Shown piece by piece: positions 40,944 through 49,273 of a stretch of 64,000 nt of DNA (positions within the stretch are counted from its first letter, which is position 1; the number at the start of each line of letters is the position of its first letter). The DNA comes from Ectobacillus polymachus. Lineage in GTDB: Bacteria > Bacillota > Bacilli > Bacillales > Bacillaceae_G. A model generated the notes under the pieces. It saw only the letters and a list, made by a program, of their open reading frames with translations. It had not been told where the DNA came from and searched no databases. Where the stretch lies: contig NZ_JBLREB010000001.1 in assembly GCF_048159605.1 (NCBI RefSeq), positions 1,736,001-1,800,000 of the forward strand, read 5' to 3'. The position numbers and the translations under genes were made by a program.

Positions 40944-41972
40944 CTATATAATTAACATAGCATCTCCAAAGCTGAAGAACCGATATTTTTCTGCTACAGC
41001 TTCGTTATATGCATGTAGGACATGATCTCTTCCGGCTAAAGCACTAACAAGCATAATAAGGGTAGATTTAGGCAAATGAAAGTTCGTTATCAGCCCATCA
41101 ATTGCTTTGTACTCATAGCCAGGGTAAATAAAAATATTAGTCCAGCCAGAGCATGCACGGAACGGTCCTTCGGTAATTGTTGCAATTGTTTCTAATGTTC
41201 TCGTTGAAGTGGTTCCAACAGAAATAATACGTCCTCCGGCTTGTTTCGTTTTATTTAGAAGCTCGGCAGTTTCCTCTGACATAGAGTAGTATTCGGAGTG
41301 CATCGTATGATCCTCAATATTTTCAGCGGAAACAGGACGAAATGTTCCAAGACCAACATGTAAAGTAATAAATGCCAACTGAACTCCCATATCCTTTAGA
41401 GATTGCAACAGTTCTGTCGTAAAATGCAGGCCTGCCGTTGGAGCAGCCGCTGATCCTACTTCCTTCGCATAGACTGTTTGGTAACGGTCTTGATCTTCCA
41501 GCTTCTCTTTTATATAAGGAGGAAGAGGCATTTCACCAAGCTCATCTAAGATTTCATAGAAAATTCCTTCATACGAAAATTTAAGCTTACGTCCTCCTTG
41601 TTCCTCGGTACCAATACAAACTGCCTGTAGCTTTCCATCACCAAAGGAAAGTACCGTTCCTTCCTTTACGCGCTTTGCAGGCTTCACGAGCGTTTGCCAA
41701 CAATCGTTTTCCTCTTGTTTTAGGAGAAGAACTTCAATGTGTGCACCGGTATCTTCTTTTATTCCATACAAACGAGCTGGCATTACCTTTGTTTCATTTA
41801 GAACGAGGCAATCTCCAGGTTGTAAGTACGAAACAATATCATAAAAATGCTTATGCTGAATGTCTCCTGTTTTTCGATTCAACACCATTAAACGAGAGGT
41901 TGCTCGCTTCTCTAAAGGCGTTTGTGCAATTAATTCTTCCGGTAAATCAAAATCAAATTCATTAATATCCAT
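40944..41972 (-). CDS. queA: S-adenosylmethionine:tRNA ribosyltransferase-isomerase QueA
   Basis: Transfers ribose from SAM to preQ1 at tRNA position 34, giving epoxyqueuosine. 342 residues: FDFDLPEELIAQTPLEKRATSRLMVL, GDCLVLNETKVMPARL, SAAAPTAGLHFT, and TNFHLPKSTLIMLVSALAG. AGGTGG precedes the ATG. Operon partner of tgt. I see no gene in the 142-nt gap to ruvB. Confidence 0.97.
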   Translation of the reverse strand: MDINEFDFDLPEELIAQTPLEKRATSRLMVLNRKTGDIQHKHFYDIVSYLQPGDCLVLNETKVMPARLYGIKEDTGAHIEVLLLKQEENDCWQTLVKPAKRVKEGTVLSFGDGKLQAVCIGTEEQGGRKLKFSYEGIFYEILDELGEMPLPPYIKEKLEDQDRYQTVYAKEVGSAAAPTAGLHFTTELLQSLKDMGVQLAFITLHVGLGTFRPVSAENIEDHTMHSEYYSMSEETAELLNKTKQAGGRIISVGTTSTRTLETIATITEGPFRACSGWTNIFIYPGYEYKAIDGLITNFHLPKSTLIMLVSALAGRDHVLHAYNEAVAEKYRFFSFGDAMLII

Positions 41973-42114
41973 TATTCCACCTTGTTTCTATTTCAATCTT
42001 TGAATAAAGAGAACCCTCACAAAAGTTAGGAGTTTTCCTTTGAAATTTCTCCTGATAGTTTATCTAATTACAATGAGATACTCCCTACAACTAAGAATAG
42101 CTTTGACATATCTA

Positions 42115-43116
42115 TCATTCTTTAGGCATTCTCTTGTGAAAATGCTCATAGGCGAGTGATGTAACAATCCGACCACGGGGTGTCCGCTGCAAAAAGCCAA
42201 TTTGCAGTAAATATGGCTCATACACATCTTCAATTGTATGCGATTCTTCTCCAATAGTCGCTGCTATTGTTTCTAAGCCAACCGGTCCTCCTTGGAACTT
42301 TTCCATTATAGTAAGAAGGAATTTGTGGTCAATATGATCCAATCCTAATGCATCTACTTGAAGAAGAGATAGCGATAGCTCTGTAATCTCAAGAGTAATC
42401 GTTCCATTACCTCGTACTTGTGCAAAGTCTCTAACACGCCGTAATATACGATTTGCGATACGGGGAGTTCCACGTGAACGTCTTGCTATTTCTGCAGCTG
42501 CAACCTTGTCTATTTTAACAGAAAAAACCTCAGCCGTACGTTTAACAATGGAAGTCAATTGATCCTCAGTATAATACTCTAAGCGTGATAATACACCAAA
42601 GCGATCTCGCAATGGCGCAGATAAGGAACCAGCTCGTGTCGTGGCCCCAACAAGTGTAAAGGGCGGTAAATCAAGTCGTACTGATTTAGCAGTAGGACCT
42701 TTCCCAATGACGATATCTAAACAAAAATCCTCCATAGCTGGGTACAGCACTTCTTCAACAGAACGATGTAAACGATGTATTTCATCAATAAACAGCACAT
42801 CACCAGGTTCTAAAGCTGTAACGACAGCAGCTAAATCTCCAGGACGTTCTATGGCTGGCCCTGAAGTGGTTCGCAAATTTACTCCCATTTCATGGGCGAT
42901 AATGGTGGCTAGTGTCGTTTTTCCAAGTCCAGGAGGACCGTACAAAAGCACATGATCAAGTGTTTCTTCTCGCATCTTTGCTGCTTCAATAAAAATTTCA
43001 AGATTTTGTTTTACTTTCTCTTGACCTATATATTGCTGTAAATGCAGCGGACGTAAAGAATATTCAAGCTCTTTGTCATCCAATACCGATTCACCTGTAA
43101 CAAGACGTTCATCCAT
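42115..43116 (-). CDS. ruvB: Holliday junction branch migration helicase RuvB
   Basis: AAA+ motor that drives branch migration with RuvA. 333 residues: RPLHLQQYIGQEKVKQNLEIFIEAAK, Walker A LYGPPGLGKTTLA, Walker B DVLFIDEIHRL, sensor LVGATTRAG, and the C-terminal winged helix ending YLLQIGFLQRTPRGRIVT. Start ATG 43114-43116 (MDERL), 6 nt after GAGGTG, 5 nt past the ruvA stop; a GTG three codons upstream overlaps that site. Confidence 0.97.
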   Translation of the reverse strand: MDERLVTGESVLDDKELEYSLRPLHLQQYIGQEKVKQNLEIFIEAAKMREETLDHVLLYGPPGLGKTTLATIIAHEMGVNLRTTSGPAIERPGDLAAVVTALEPGDVLFIDEIHRLHRSVEEVLYPAMEDFCLDIVIGKGPTAKSVRLDLPPFTLVGATTRAGSLSAPLRDRFGVLSRLEYYTEDQLTSIVKRTAEVFSVKIDKVAAAEIARRSRGTPRIANRILRRVRDFAQVRGNGTITLEITELSLSLLQVDALGLDHIDHKFLLTIMEKFQGGPVGLETIAATIGEESHTIEDVYEPYLLQIGFLQRTPRGRIVTSLAYEHFHKRMPKE

Positions 43117-43121
43117 GCTTC

Positions 43122-43736
43122 TCACCTCTTACCATGTAATAGAAGCTGTAGCGCCTTTTTCATGTATTGCTCGGTTGATAATGATTCCTGCTTTAAATCA
43201 GGCACAATACGGGAAATCTCCCTTTCCGAATATCCAAGAACTTGAAGCGCCTCCATGGCTTCCTCTAACTCAGTATTTGAATGCCTTGTTTCCAATTCAA
43301 CAGGATCAGAAAACAAATTAGGAAATGCGTCAGGAACAACATCTGCTAGCTTTCCTTTTAAATCAAGTATCATTTGACGTGCTGTTTTCTTACCAACTCC
43401 AGGAAATTTCACAAGAAAATTCTCATCTTCCTGTTCAATTGCTTGAACAAGCTGCGTTGTCTCTCCTGAAGCTAAAATAGCCAATGCCCCTTTAGGTCCA
43501 ATACCAGACACGCCAATTAGCTTCATAAACAATGAACGTTCCTCACGCTGCCCAAATCCATATAAGGCGATAACATCTTCTCGAACGTACTGATATGTAA
43601 AAATTCGAATCGCTTTGTCACTTCTTTGAAATACGTATGGATTTGGTGTAAATAATTGAAACCCGATCCCATTATAATCGAGAACAATGTATTCAGGCCC
43701 TACAAATTCTACACAACCTGTTATATATTCAAACAA
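43122..43736 (-). CDS. ruvA: Holliday junction branch migration protein RuvA
   Basis: Binds four-way junctions and loads RuvB. 204 residues: OB-fold domain I, helix-hairpin-helix pair LIGVSGIGPKGALAIL and FPGVGKKTARQMILDLKGK, and the flexible C-terminal domain III that contacts RuvB. Start TTG 43734-43736 (LFEYITG), 6 nt after GAGAGGA, aligning with the usual MFEYVTG of relatives; upstream in-frame residues lack a ribosome-binding site. Confidence 0.96.
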   Translation of the reverse strand: MFEYITGCVEFVGPEYIVLDYNGIGFQLFTPNPYVFQRSDKAIRIFTYQYVREDVIALYGFGQREERSLFMKLIGVSGIGPKGALAILASGETTQLVQAIEQEDENFLVKFPGVGKKTARQMILDLKGKLADVVPDAFPNLFSDPVELETRHSNTELEEAMEALQVLGYSEREISRIVPDLKQESLSTEQYMKKALQLLLHGKR

Positions 43737-43831
43737 CGTTTGTCCTCTCCCTATCAAGTCATGTATTCCATTTTAACATAAGTTTCGATCGTTCGCATAA
43801 CGAGAAAAACATGGGGAAAAACTGTACATTG

Positions 43832-43879
43832 AAAAGGGTAACACAAGCGGAAAGTTATCTCTCCTTTTTGTGTTACCCA
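43832..43879 (-). terminator. bofC terminator
   Basis: GGGTAACACAA / TTGTGTTACCC 11-bp stem with a 21-nt loop, then TTTTC on the minus strand, 19 nt past the bofC stop. Confidence 0.8.
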
Positions 43880-43897
43880 TACCTAACTTATTCTCTG

Positions 43898-44410
43898 CTA
43901 CTTTACAGAATACTGCTGAAGTGTTTCTAATACTTGCTCATATTTTTTTTTGGATTTCACACGAATACCGCGTTCTAGCTGTTCTTTGCGATAGCTTTCC
44001 AGCTTCTTCATGTCTAACTGAAAAAAAGAATGAATCGCATTATTAGAATGTGGTACTCCTCGGTACAGCTGAAGCATCCCCTGTTTAGAAACACCAAAAT
44101 AACCGCTCGTCTTTAATAATGGTGAAATATCATCGATACGCTTTTGCATCACCAACTGCGAATCATCACGTTCTACAAGCTGCCAATCTTGATACAATTT
44201 CAACATTGCCTCTATATTCGTTACTTTTTCTGTAATGATTTCTTCACTCACTTCGCCATCTACATAGTAACGCTGTAAAATAACCGTAATGGACGGTTCT
44301 TTCTCCAATAATATGCGTTCCGGCTCTTTTGCAAAGCTAGAAAGAGGAGCTTCGAAAAGGAAAGCACTTCCGCATGCGAGTATCAATGTTAACTTCACTA
44401 GGAAGTTCAT
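43898..44410 (-). CDS. bofC: BofC, forespore regulator of the SigK checkpoint
   Basis: Secreted forespore protein which, in B. subtilis, inhibits the SpoIVB protease and so times pro-SigK processing. 170 residues with a signal peptide (about 1-27, ending SSFAKEP) followed by the BofC domains, including EPSITVILQRYYVDGEVSEE and SGYFGVSKQGMLQLYRGVP. ATG 44408-44410 preceded by GAGGTGA; the TTG directly before it is too close. Product role inferred from homology. Confidence 0.92.
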   Translation of the reverse strand: MNFLVKLTLILACGSAFLFEAPLSSFAKEPERILLEKEPSITVILQRYYVDGEVSEEIITEKVTNIEAMLKLYQDWQLVERDDSQLVMQKRIDDISPLLKTSGYFGVSKQGMLQLYRGVPHSNNAIHSFFQLDMKKLESYRKEQLERGIRVKSKKKYEQVLETLQQYSVK

Positions 44411-44522
44411 CAATCTTCACCTCTTTCAAACTAAATAGTATTGGAATAAGCACTTACATGTTCCACTATTAGTTTGACCATATGAAGAAGTTTTATCCAA
44501 CTTTAATAATAGATCGGATGCA

Positions 44523-44564
44523 CAAAAAAAACAGGAGAAACACATGCTCTGCGTTCTCCTGTTT
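44523..44564 (-). terminator. terminator of the YhcN-like gene
   Basis: AAACAGGAGAA / TTCTCCTGTTT 11-bp stem with a 14-nt loop, followed on the minus strand by a run of T residues. Confidence 0.93.
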
Positions 44565-44574
44565 ACCTATTATT

Positions 44575-45429
44575 TTACATCACATTTCGAAACATACTGT
44601 CCATATCCGTTCGCATGCTAGGCGTCATCGTTCCCCTTAGTAAGTTAGTACTCATGGTCTGAACTTTATTATACGATGCTTCATCGGATAATATCTTTAC
44701 ATTTCGTCCTTGAGTAATTGGTGCAATCTCTTTCGAAACTGCATCTACCGCTTTTTTCTCTTCACCTTTTACGCGCGGTAGTATCGCTACAAGAACATCG
44801 TTTCCTTTCACAATCGTTGCACCTTTCCCTACTTCATTCAGGCGCGTAATCCGATTTGTAATATCCTCTGCCAATGTACGGTCTCTTTGAGAATCGTATC
44901 CATTCATAGTAACATTACGTGTTGGGTTCGCATTATAGAAATTTGCATTACGTGTCGGGTTTGCGTTATAGAAATTTGCCTGAGGAGTTGGGTTCGTATA
45001 ATAATTATACGCAACGTTACCCTGTTTCCGATGAATGTCTTGATTAATTTTTGAGTATCTAACATCCCCATAATTAGGTGCTGTAACCACATTCGTAGGA
45101 TAGGTTACATTTGTAGAATAGGTAGACGGTGCATATGAATTTGGATAATTGGTAACGTTAGTACGATAAATATCCCGATTAATTTTTGAATATCTAATTT
45201 CTCCATAATTAGGTGTTGTATCCGCATTTGTAGGATAGGTTACATTTGTATATGGAGGATATCCACCAGGGTAATTGGTAACTCCTTGATAAGATGTACG
45301 TGTATATCCCGTATCTTGAGCAGTTTGTCTTCCCTGATCCATTGCGGTATTTTTTGGTGCAGTCGTACAAGCTGTTAATGTGCCAGCAAGAACAGCTGCA
45401 ATCGTAAGCAGTTTCGTTTTTTTATGCAA
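44575..45429 (-). CDS. YhcN/YlaJ-type sporulation lipoprotein with internal repeats
   Basis: 284 residues with a lipoprotein signal peptide (LTIAAVLAGTLTAC, lipidated Cys at about 21). The middle is Asn/Tyr/Pro/Thr-rich and duplicated: NYGEIRYSKINRDIYR and NYGDVRYSKINQDIHR about 48 residues apart, plus FYNANPTRN twice in tandem. The C-terminal YhcN-like domain has LAEDITNRITRLNEVGKGATIVKGNDVLVAI. Start TTG 45427-45429, 7 nt after GGGGTG, which lies in a hairpin. Probably a spore membrane or coat protein; the repeats are unusual for the family. Confidence 0.85.
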   Translation of the reverse strand: MHKKTKLLTIAAVLAGTLTACTTAPKNTAMDQGRQTAQDTGYTRTSYQGVTNYPGGYPPYTNVTYPTNADTTPNYGEIRYSKINRDIYRTNVTNYPNSYAPSTYSTNVTYPTNVVTAPNYGDVRYSKINQDIHRKQGNVAYNYYTNPTPQANFYNANPTRNANFYNANPTRNVTMNGYDSQRDRTLAEDITNRITRLNEVGKGATIVKGNDVLVAILPRVKGEEKKAVDAVSKEIAPITQGRNVKILSDEASYNKVQTMSTNLLRGTMTPSMRTDMDSMFRNVM

Positions 45430-45432
45430 TGT

Positions 45433-45501
45433 AAAACACCCCCATTACTAAGAGTAAGCCTTTATTAGGCTCACTTTTATATTGACTCATGAGGGTGTTT
45501 T
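45433..45501 (-). promoter_or_regulatory. leader structure burying the ribosome-binding site of the YhcN-like gene
   Basis: AAAACACCC (nadE side) pairs with GGGTGTTTT, the latter containing the GGGGTG ribosome-binding site. An inner hairpin AGTGAGCCT-AATAA-AGGCTTACT lies between. It may also act as the nadE terminator, although its U-tract is short. A regulatory role is inferred. Confidence 0.55.
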
Positions 45502-45520
45502 TTAAACTAACAGATATTGT

Positions 45521-46261
45521 TTAGAATTTTGGCGGTGCTGCTGCTAAATGACGTTTATGTTCAGAACGAGCATGCATTTTTTCAATGATAACACGATCTT
45601 TTTCTGGAATTTCTTCCCCTTTTAAATATTTGTCAATCATATTGTATGTCGTTCCCATTTCATTTTCATCAGTCTGACCTTCCCAAAGACCAGCGGTAGG
45701 TGCTTTATGTATAATATCATTAGGAACACCCAATGCTTCTGCGAGTTCTCTTACTTCACCTTTTGTAAAGTTTACAAGAGGTACAAGGTCAACTCCACCA
45801 TCTCCATATTTAGTAAAATAGCCTGTATGCCATTCAGCAGCATTATCTGTACCTACAACTAAATAGTTAAAGTTATTTGCTACTGCATACAACGTAGACA
45901 TACGTAGACGTGCTCTCGTATTTGCATCACCTAACTTGGCTCTTTCTTCATTCCAAGTTCCTGCGTCCTTTAATTGCTTTTCAATTTCACTAAATAATGT
46001 TTTATGAGTGTCTGTTAAAGAAATCACATAGTGATCAATACCACTGCTTTCCACTACTTTTAAAGCATCTTCTGCATCCTTGGAATTACTTTTACAAGGC
46101 ATGATGAGACCTACTGAGTTATCTGGAAATGCCCGTTTAATAAGATTTGTTACAACTGCAGAGTCAATTCCACCACTAATACCTACAATCGCACCATTTG
46201 CGTGAGCTTCTTTTGCCTTTAATTGCAGCCATTCCACAAGCTTTTGTATTTTATCTTCCAT
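45521..46261 (-). CDS. nadE: NAD+ synthetase, ammonia-dependent type
   Basis: Amidates nicotinate adenine dinucleotide to NAD+. 246 residues, the short ammonia-dependent class: PP-loop VGISGGIDSAVVTNLIKRAF, RMSTLYAVANNFNYLVVGTDNAAEWHTGYFTKYGDGG, and APTAGLWEGQTDENEMG. Shorter than the roughly 272-residue Bacillus NadE I remember, so it may be a second or alternative form. AAGGGAAG lies about 10 nt before the ATG. It is near but not in the nadBCA operon; the safA and kinase-like genes separate them. Confidence 0.93.
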   Translation of the reverse strand: MEDKIQKLVEWLQLKAKEAHANGAIVGISGGIDSAVVTNLIKRAFPDNSVGLIMPCKSNSKDAEDALKVVESSGIDHYVISLTDTHKTLFSEIEKQLKDAGTWNEERAKLGDANTRARLRMSTLYAVANNFNYLVVGTDNAAEWHTGYFTKYGDGGVDLVPLVNFTKGEVRELAEALGVPNDIIHKAPTAGLWEGQTDENEMGTTYNMIDKYLKGEEIPEKDRVIIEKMHARSEHKRHLAAAPPKF

Positions 46262-46291
46262 GTTTCTATACTTCCCTTCGTAAGTTTGTGA

Positions 46292-47257
46292 TTATGTTAT
46301 CATATTATATATTCGTTCGACAAATTGTAAACGATACAGAAATTGTTTTTTTGTGAAATCGATGAATCTCTCCTCGTAATATGGTTTTTGACAAGCAGGA
46401 AGTTTTAGAAAATAATACCACTCTCGTAAAAGATCTTCTGGAAATACTAATAAACGAAGGAAAACAGAATCGTGAAGTAGCCATTTTAATTCGTCATATT
46501 CAAATAATGACTCGAAAGACCAATCCTCGAAGGGTAGTACACAGTGACACCATTTCATATAATCATAATAAACAGGACCAAAGCTCATGCAGTCAAAATC
46601 AATAAGATACACATCTGTACTCTTAAGAAAATTATGATGAATCACATCACCATGAAGGAAGGAATGAAGTACACTTTTTAAAGATAAACCACTAGATAGT
46701 GTAAAGTAGGACCAATCTAATACTTGCTTCTGTACAGACTCTCCAACATAGAAAGAAATTGTTGATCTATGTACGTACAATGTATGCAAACGTGCCCACA
46801 TTTTTCTTTGCAAAGATAAATTTGGTACAACGCCGTAAAGTTTTTTAGGTAGTTTTCGTGCATACAAATGATAAAGATGTAGTGTCTTTAGGGCAAGTTT
46901 TCGATTTTCTTTCCTTTCAAATGTAAAGGGTACTGTTTCTTCCAAGGCATCATATAGTAACCAATACTTAGAAAGGAATTGCTCATATATGTTCCCATTT
47001 GGAAACAAACGGACGTAAGAGGTTAATGTAAAACCTGTTTGTTGTAATTCTTCAGAAATTAGGACTTGCTTCCACATTTTATCGAATGTTGCATATCCTT
47101 TTAATATAAATCGTTTATCCCTTGTTTCGATTAAAAATACATGGTCTTTTAATGAAGTAAGATACGTGACAATCATACCTACATGAGTTAAAAAGGAGAA
47201 AAGGCGATTTGTTATCCCATCGCCTTTTTTTAATTCTTTATGATTCATCTTCATCAT
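46292..47257 (-). CDS. CotS/YsxE-like phosphotransferase-fold protein
   Basis: About 321 residues with an aminoglycoside phosphotransferase/kinase fold: catalytic-loop SFLHGDVIHHNFLKS and metal motif VYLIDFDCMSFGPVYYDYMKW. In Bacillus, such CotS-type proteins near safA are spore-coat-associated kinases or pseudokinases. The gene starts inside the 3' end of safA (20-nt overlap): ATG 47255-47257, 10 nt after GGAGAA, or ATG 47246-47248. Translational coupling to safA is likely. The substrate is unknown; the HGD and DFD residues look intact. Confidence 0.8.
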   Translation of the reverse strand: MMKMNHKELKKGDGITNRLFSFLTHVGMIVTYLTSLKDHVFLIETRDKRFILKGYATFDKMWKQVLISEELQQTGFTLTSYVRLFPNGNIYEQFLSKYWLLYDALEETVPFTFERKENRKLALKTLHLYHLYARKLPKKLYGVVPNLSLQRKMWARLHTLYVHRSTISFYVGESVQKQVLDWSYFTLSSGLSLKSVLHSFLHGDVIHHNFLKSTDVYLIDFDCMSFGPVYYDYMKWCHCVLPFEDWSFESLFEYDELKWLLHDSVFLRLLVFPEDLLREWYYFLKLPACQKPYYEERFIDFTKKQFLYRLQFVERIYNMIT

Positions 47258-49121
47258 CAATCGTTGGTTCTCCAAATAATTGCTGGTCCTGACGATAGTA
47301 TGGCATTTGTGGATATGGAGCATACGGCGAAGAAGGTAAGAATCCTGTTTGTTGATAGGATGGATAATAGGGCCCAGGCTGAGGTGCAAAAGGATATTGT
47401 GGCTCTTCACAACCGCAATCTTCCTCTACAGGAGCTGCTTGATTACTTAAAGCAGGAGCAACATTACTGCTTGGTGTTGGCATAAATAGAGATGATGATT
47501 CATAAGGAATCTGTTGGTATTCCATAGGCATTGTTGGATCATACGGAATTTGCATTTGATCCATTCCCAGTGGGCTTCCATATGGTAATTGATATGGTGC
47601 TGACATATATGACGGAGCATATGGTTGTGCGTATGGTTGCACATATGGCTGTCCGTATGGCGGTGCATATGGCTGTCCGTATGGCGGCGTATATGGCTGT
47701 CCGTATGGCGGTGCATATGGCTGTCCGTATGGCGGCGTATATGGCTGTCCGTATGGCGGTGCATATGGCTGTCCGTATGGCGGTGCATATGGCGGTGCAT
47801 ATGGCGGTGCATATGGCGGTGCACATGGCTGTTCGTATGGCTGTTCGTATGGCTGTTCGTATGGCTGTTCGTATGGCGATACAAATGACGGTGCATATGG
47901 CGGTGTGTAACCTCCATATACTGGTGAATCAGCTTGCATACCAGCATCGAATGTAGGTACAACTGGCTGAATAGCATCAAAAGGTACAACTGGCTGCTGC
48001 GTGGCTGGTTGAGAGTATATCGGCTCAATAGGTTGTACTTGCACTTGTTGAGGAGGTAGCTGAGCTGTAGGATTCATGATGTCCCCTATTGGTGAAACGA
48101 GAGGACCTGCAGCTAAATCTTGTGGAACTCCTTTTCCTACTTCCGGAGGTAAATAAGGATGAGTGACATCGATAATAGGTAAGACTCCTTCTTTTGGGCT
48201 TTCTTGCATACTTACATTTGGGACTTCATTCGATTTACTTACAGGGGCTTTCATAACATTTGGATGATCAGAAGCTGAAGCTACTATATTTACATGATCA
48301 GTAATATGTTCTATGGAAGGCAATGCTTGCTCTTGTTTTTTTGCCACCTCAGGCACTTTTAATTCCTTTGCGATATTTATATCCTTCATTGGTGACTGCG
48401 GAGGTTGCGGTAAAATATTTACAGAAAACTCTTTTCCTTCTGTTTTCATAGAAGGTTCGCTTTTTGCAATTGGCTTTACAACTGGCGCTTTTTCCGCCTT
48501 TTCTGCAGCTTTTACGGCCGCCTTCACCGCTTTTACAACTGCAGGGGCAACTTCCTTTCCCTTCTTCACAATAGGGGCAATTCCCTTTTCCTTTTTCACT
48601 GCAGGAGCAACTTCCTTTTCCTTCTTCACGACGGGAGCAACTTCTTTTTCCTTCTTCACTGCAGGGGCAACTGGTACTTCTTTTTTCACTGCTGGAGCAA
48701 CTGGTACTTCTTTTTGGACTGGCTTGACTTGTATTTCCTTTTGAACGGGTTTTACTTGTGTTTCCTTTTGAACTTGCTTAACTTGCACCTCTTTTTGCTT
48801 GACACCTTGCTCTGCAGGCTTTTTAGATACAGCTTCTGTTTTCATTTTCGGCTCTTCTTCTTCTTGTATGGAAAGAAGTTTCGGTTCCGCAGGAAATTCC
48901 TTCTGCTGTACTTCCTTCACATATTCCTTTGGCTGTGCAGATCCTGCTCCTGCATACTTAACAGGAACACCTCCTGATGGAACTTTAATTTTCATTCCCG
49001 GCATAATTAAATCTGGATTGCTAAGCTGAGCATTGACACTCTTTAGCTCCTCAAAATCTACGCCATACTTTTTGGAAATTTTCCAAAGAGTTTCACCTTT
49101 TTGTACGATATGAATTTTCAA
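47238..49121 (-). CDS. safA: spore coat/exosporium morphogenetic protein SafA (ExsA)
   Basis: Mother-cell protein that anchors the inner coat to the cortex; the B. cereus ortholog ExsA is also needed for exosporium attachment. About 627 residues: N-terminal LysM (HIVQKGETLWKISKKYGVDFEELKSVN...PGMKIKVP), a Lys/Val/Pro-rich repeat region, a Pro/Gln-rich linker, then tandem Pro-Tyr repeats (PPYGQPYA) and a C-terminal tail with EEDCGCEEP. Much longer than B. subtilis SafA (387). Start TTG 49119-49121, 8 nt after AGGAGG. A SigE-like promoter is upstream. Confidence 0.93.
   Translation of the reverse strand: MKIHIVQKGETLWKISKKYGVDFEELKSVNAQLSNPDLIMPGMKIKVPSGGVPVKYAGAGSAQPKEYVKEVQQKEFPAEPKLLSIQEEEEPKMKTEAVSKKPAEQGVKQKEVQVKQVQKETQVKPVQKEIQVKPVQKEVPVAPAVKKEVPVAPAVKKEKEVAPVVKKEKEVAPAVKKEKGIAPIVKKGKEVAPAVVKAVKAAVKAAEKAEKAPVVKPIAKSEPSMKTEGKEFSVNILPQPPQSPMKDINIAKELKVPEVAKKQEQALPSIEHITDHVNIVASASDHPNVMKAPVSKSNEVPNVSMQESPKEGVLPIIDVTHPYLPPEVGKGVPQDLAAGPLVSPIGDIMNPTAQLPPQQVQVQPIEPIYSQPATQQPVVPFDAIQPVVPTFDAGMQADSPVYGGYTPPYAPSFVSPYEQPYEQPYEQPYEQPCAPPYAPPYAPPYAPPYGQPYAPPYGQPYTPPYGQPYAPPYGQPYTPPYGQPYAPPYGQPYVQPYAQPYAPSYMSAPYQLPYGSPLGMDQMQIPYDPTMPMEYQQIPYESSSLFMPTPSSNVAPALSNQAAPVEEDCGCEEPQYPFAPQPGPYYPSYQQTGFLPSSPYAPYPQMPYYRQDQQLFGEPTIDDEDES
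47614..47911 (-). repeat. tandem repeats inside safA (12/24-bp period)
   Basis: A 24-bp unit (plus strand TATGGCTGTCCGTATGGCGG...) is repeated about six times and grades into 12-bp units, encoding PPYGQPYA/PPYGQPYT, APPY and EQPY series. The period is a multiple of three, so copy-number change keeps the frame. Confidence 0.95.
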
Positions 49122-49192
49122 ATTTTCCCCCTCCTGTGCGACTTCTCTATGATAGAAACTGCACAATTCCAAGCGCGGTGTCACTTCACAAC

Positions 49193-49221
49193 AATGTATG
49201 CATAGAACAATTTTTTTATGA
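49193..49221 (-). promoter_or_regulatory. SigE-like promoter of safA
   Basis: Minus strand TCATAAA (49215-49221), 14 bp, CATACATT (49193-49200). The -10 fits the SigE consensus CATACA-T, agreeing with SigE control of safA in B. subtilis. Distance to the TTG start is about 70 nt. Confidence 0.7.
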
Positions 49222-49232
49222 ACAGGGGGTAA

Positions 49233-49271
49233 AAAGAAAAAAGAGACGGCTATTAGGTAAAAATACGTCTC
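49233..49271 (-). terminator. nadB-nadC-nadA operon terminator
   Basis: GAGACG / CGTCTC stem with a 17-nt loop, followed by TTTTTTCTTTTT on the minus strand. It is separated from the nadA stop by the bcr1-like repeat. Confidence 0.75.
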
Positions 49272-49273
49272 CA

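Noticed and set aside
42060..42254. 64-codon minus-strand frame overlapping the 3' end of ruvB
   Set aside because: It lies in another frame of ruvB and has no ribosome-binding site or family features.
47614..47911. CRISPR-like regular repeats
   Set aside because: There are no unique spacers; the repeats are contiguous, in frame with safA and encode Pro-Tyr blocks.
47447..48028. Several long overlapping reading frames on both strands with His-Met-Arg or Met-Ala-Val repeats
   Set aside because: They are by-products of the stop-free 12/24-bp repeats in safA; no ribosome-binding sites and no recognisable protein features.
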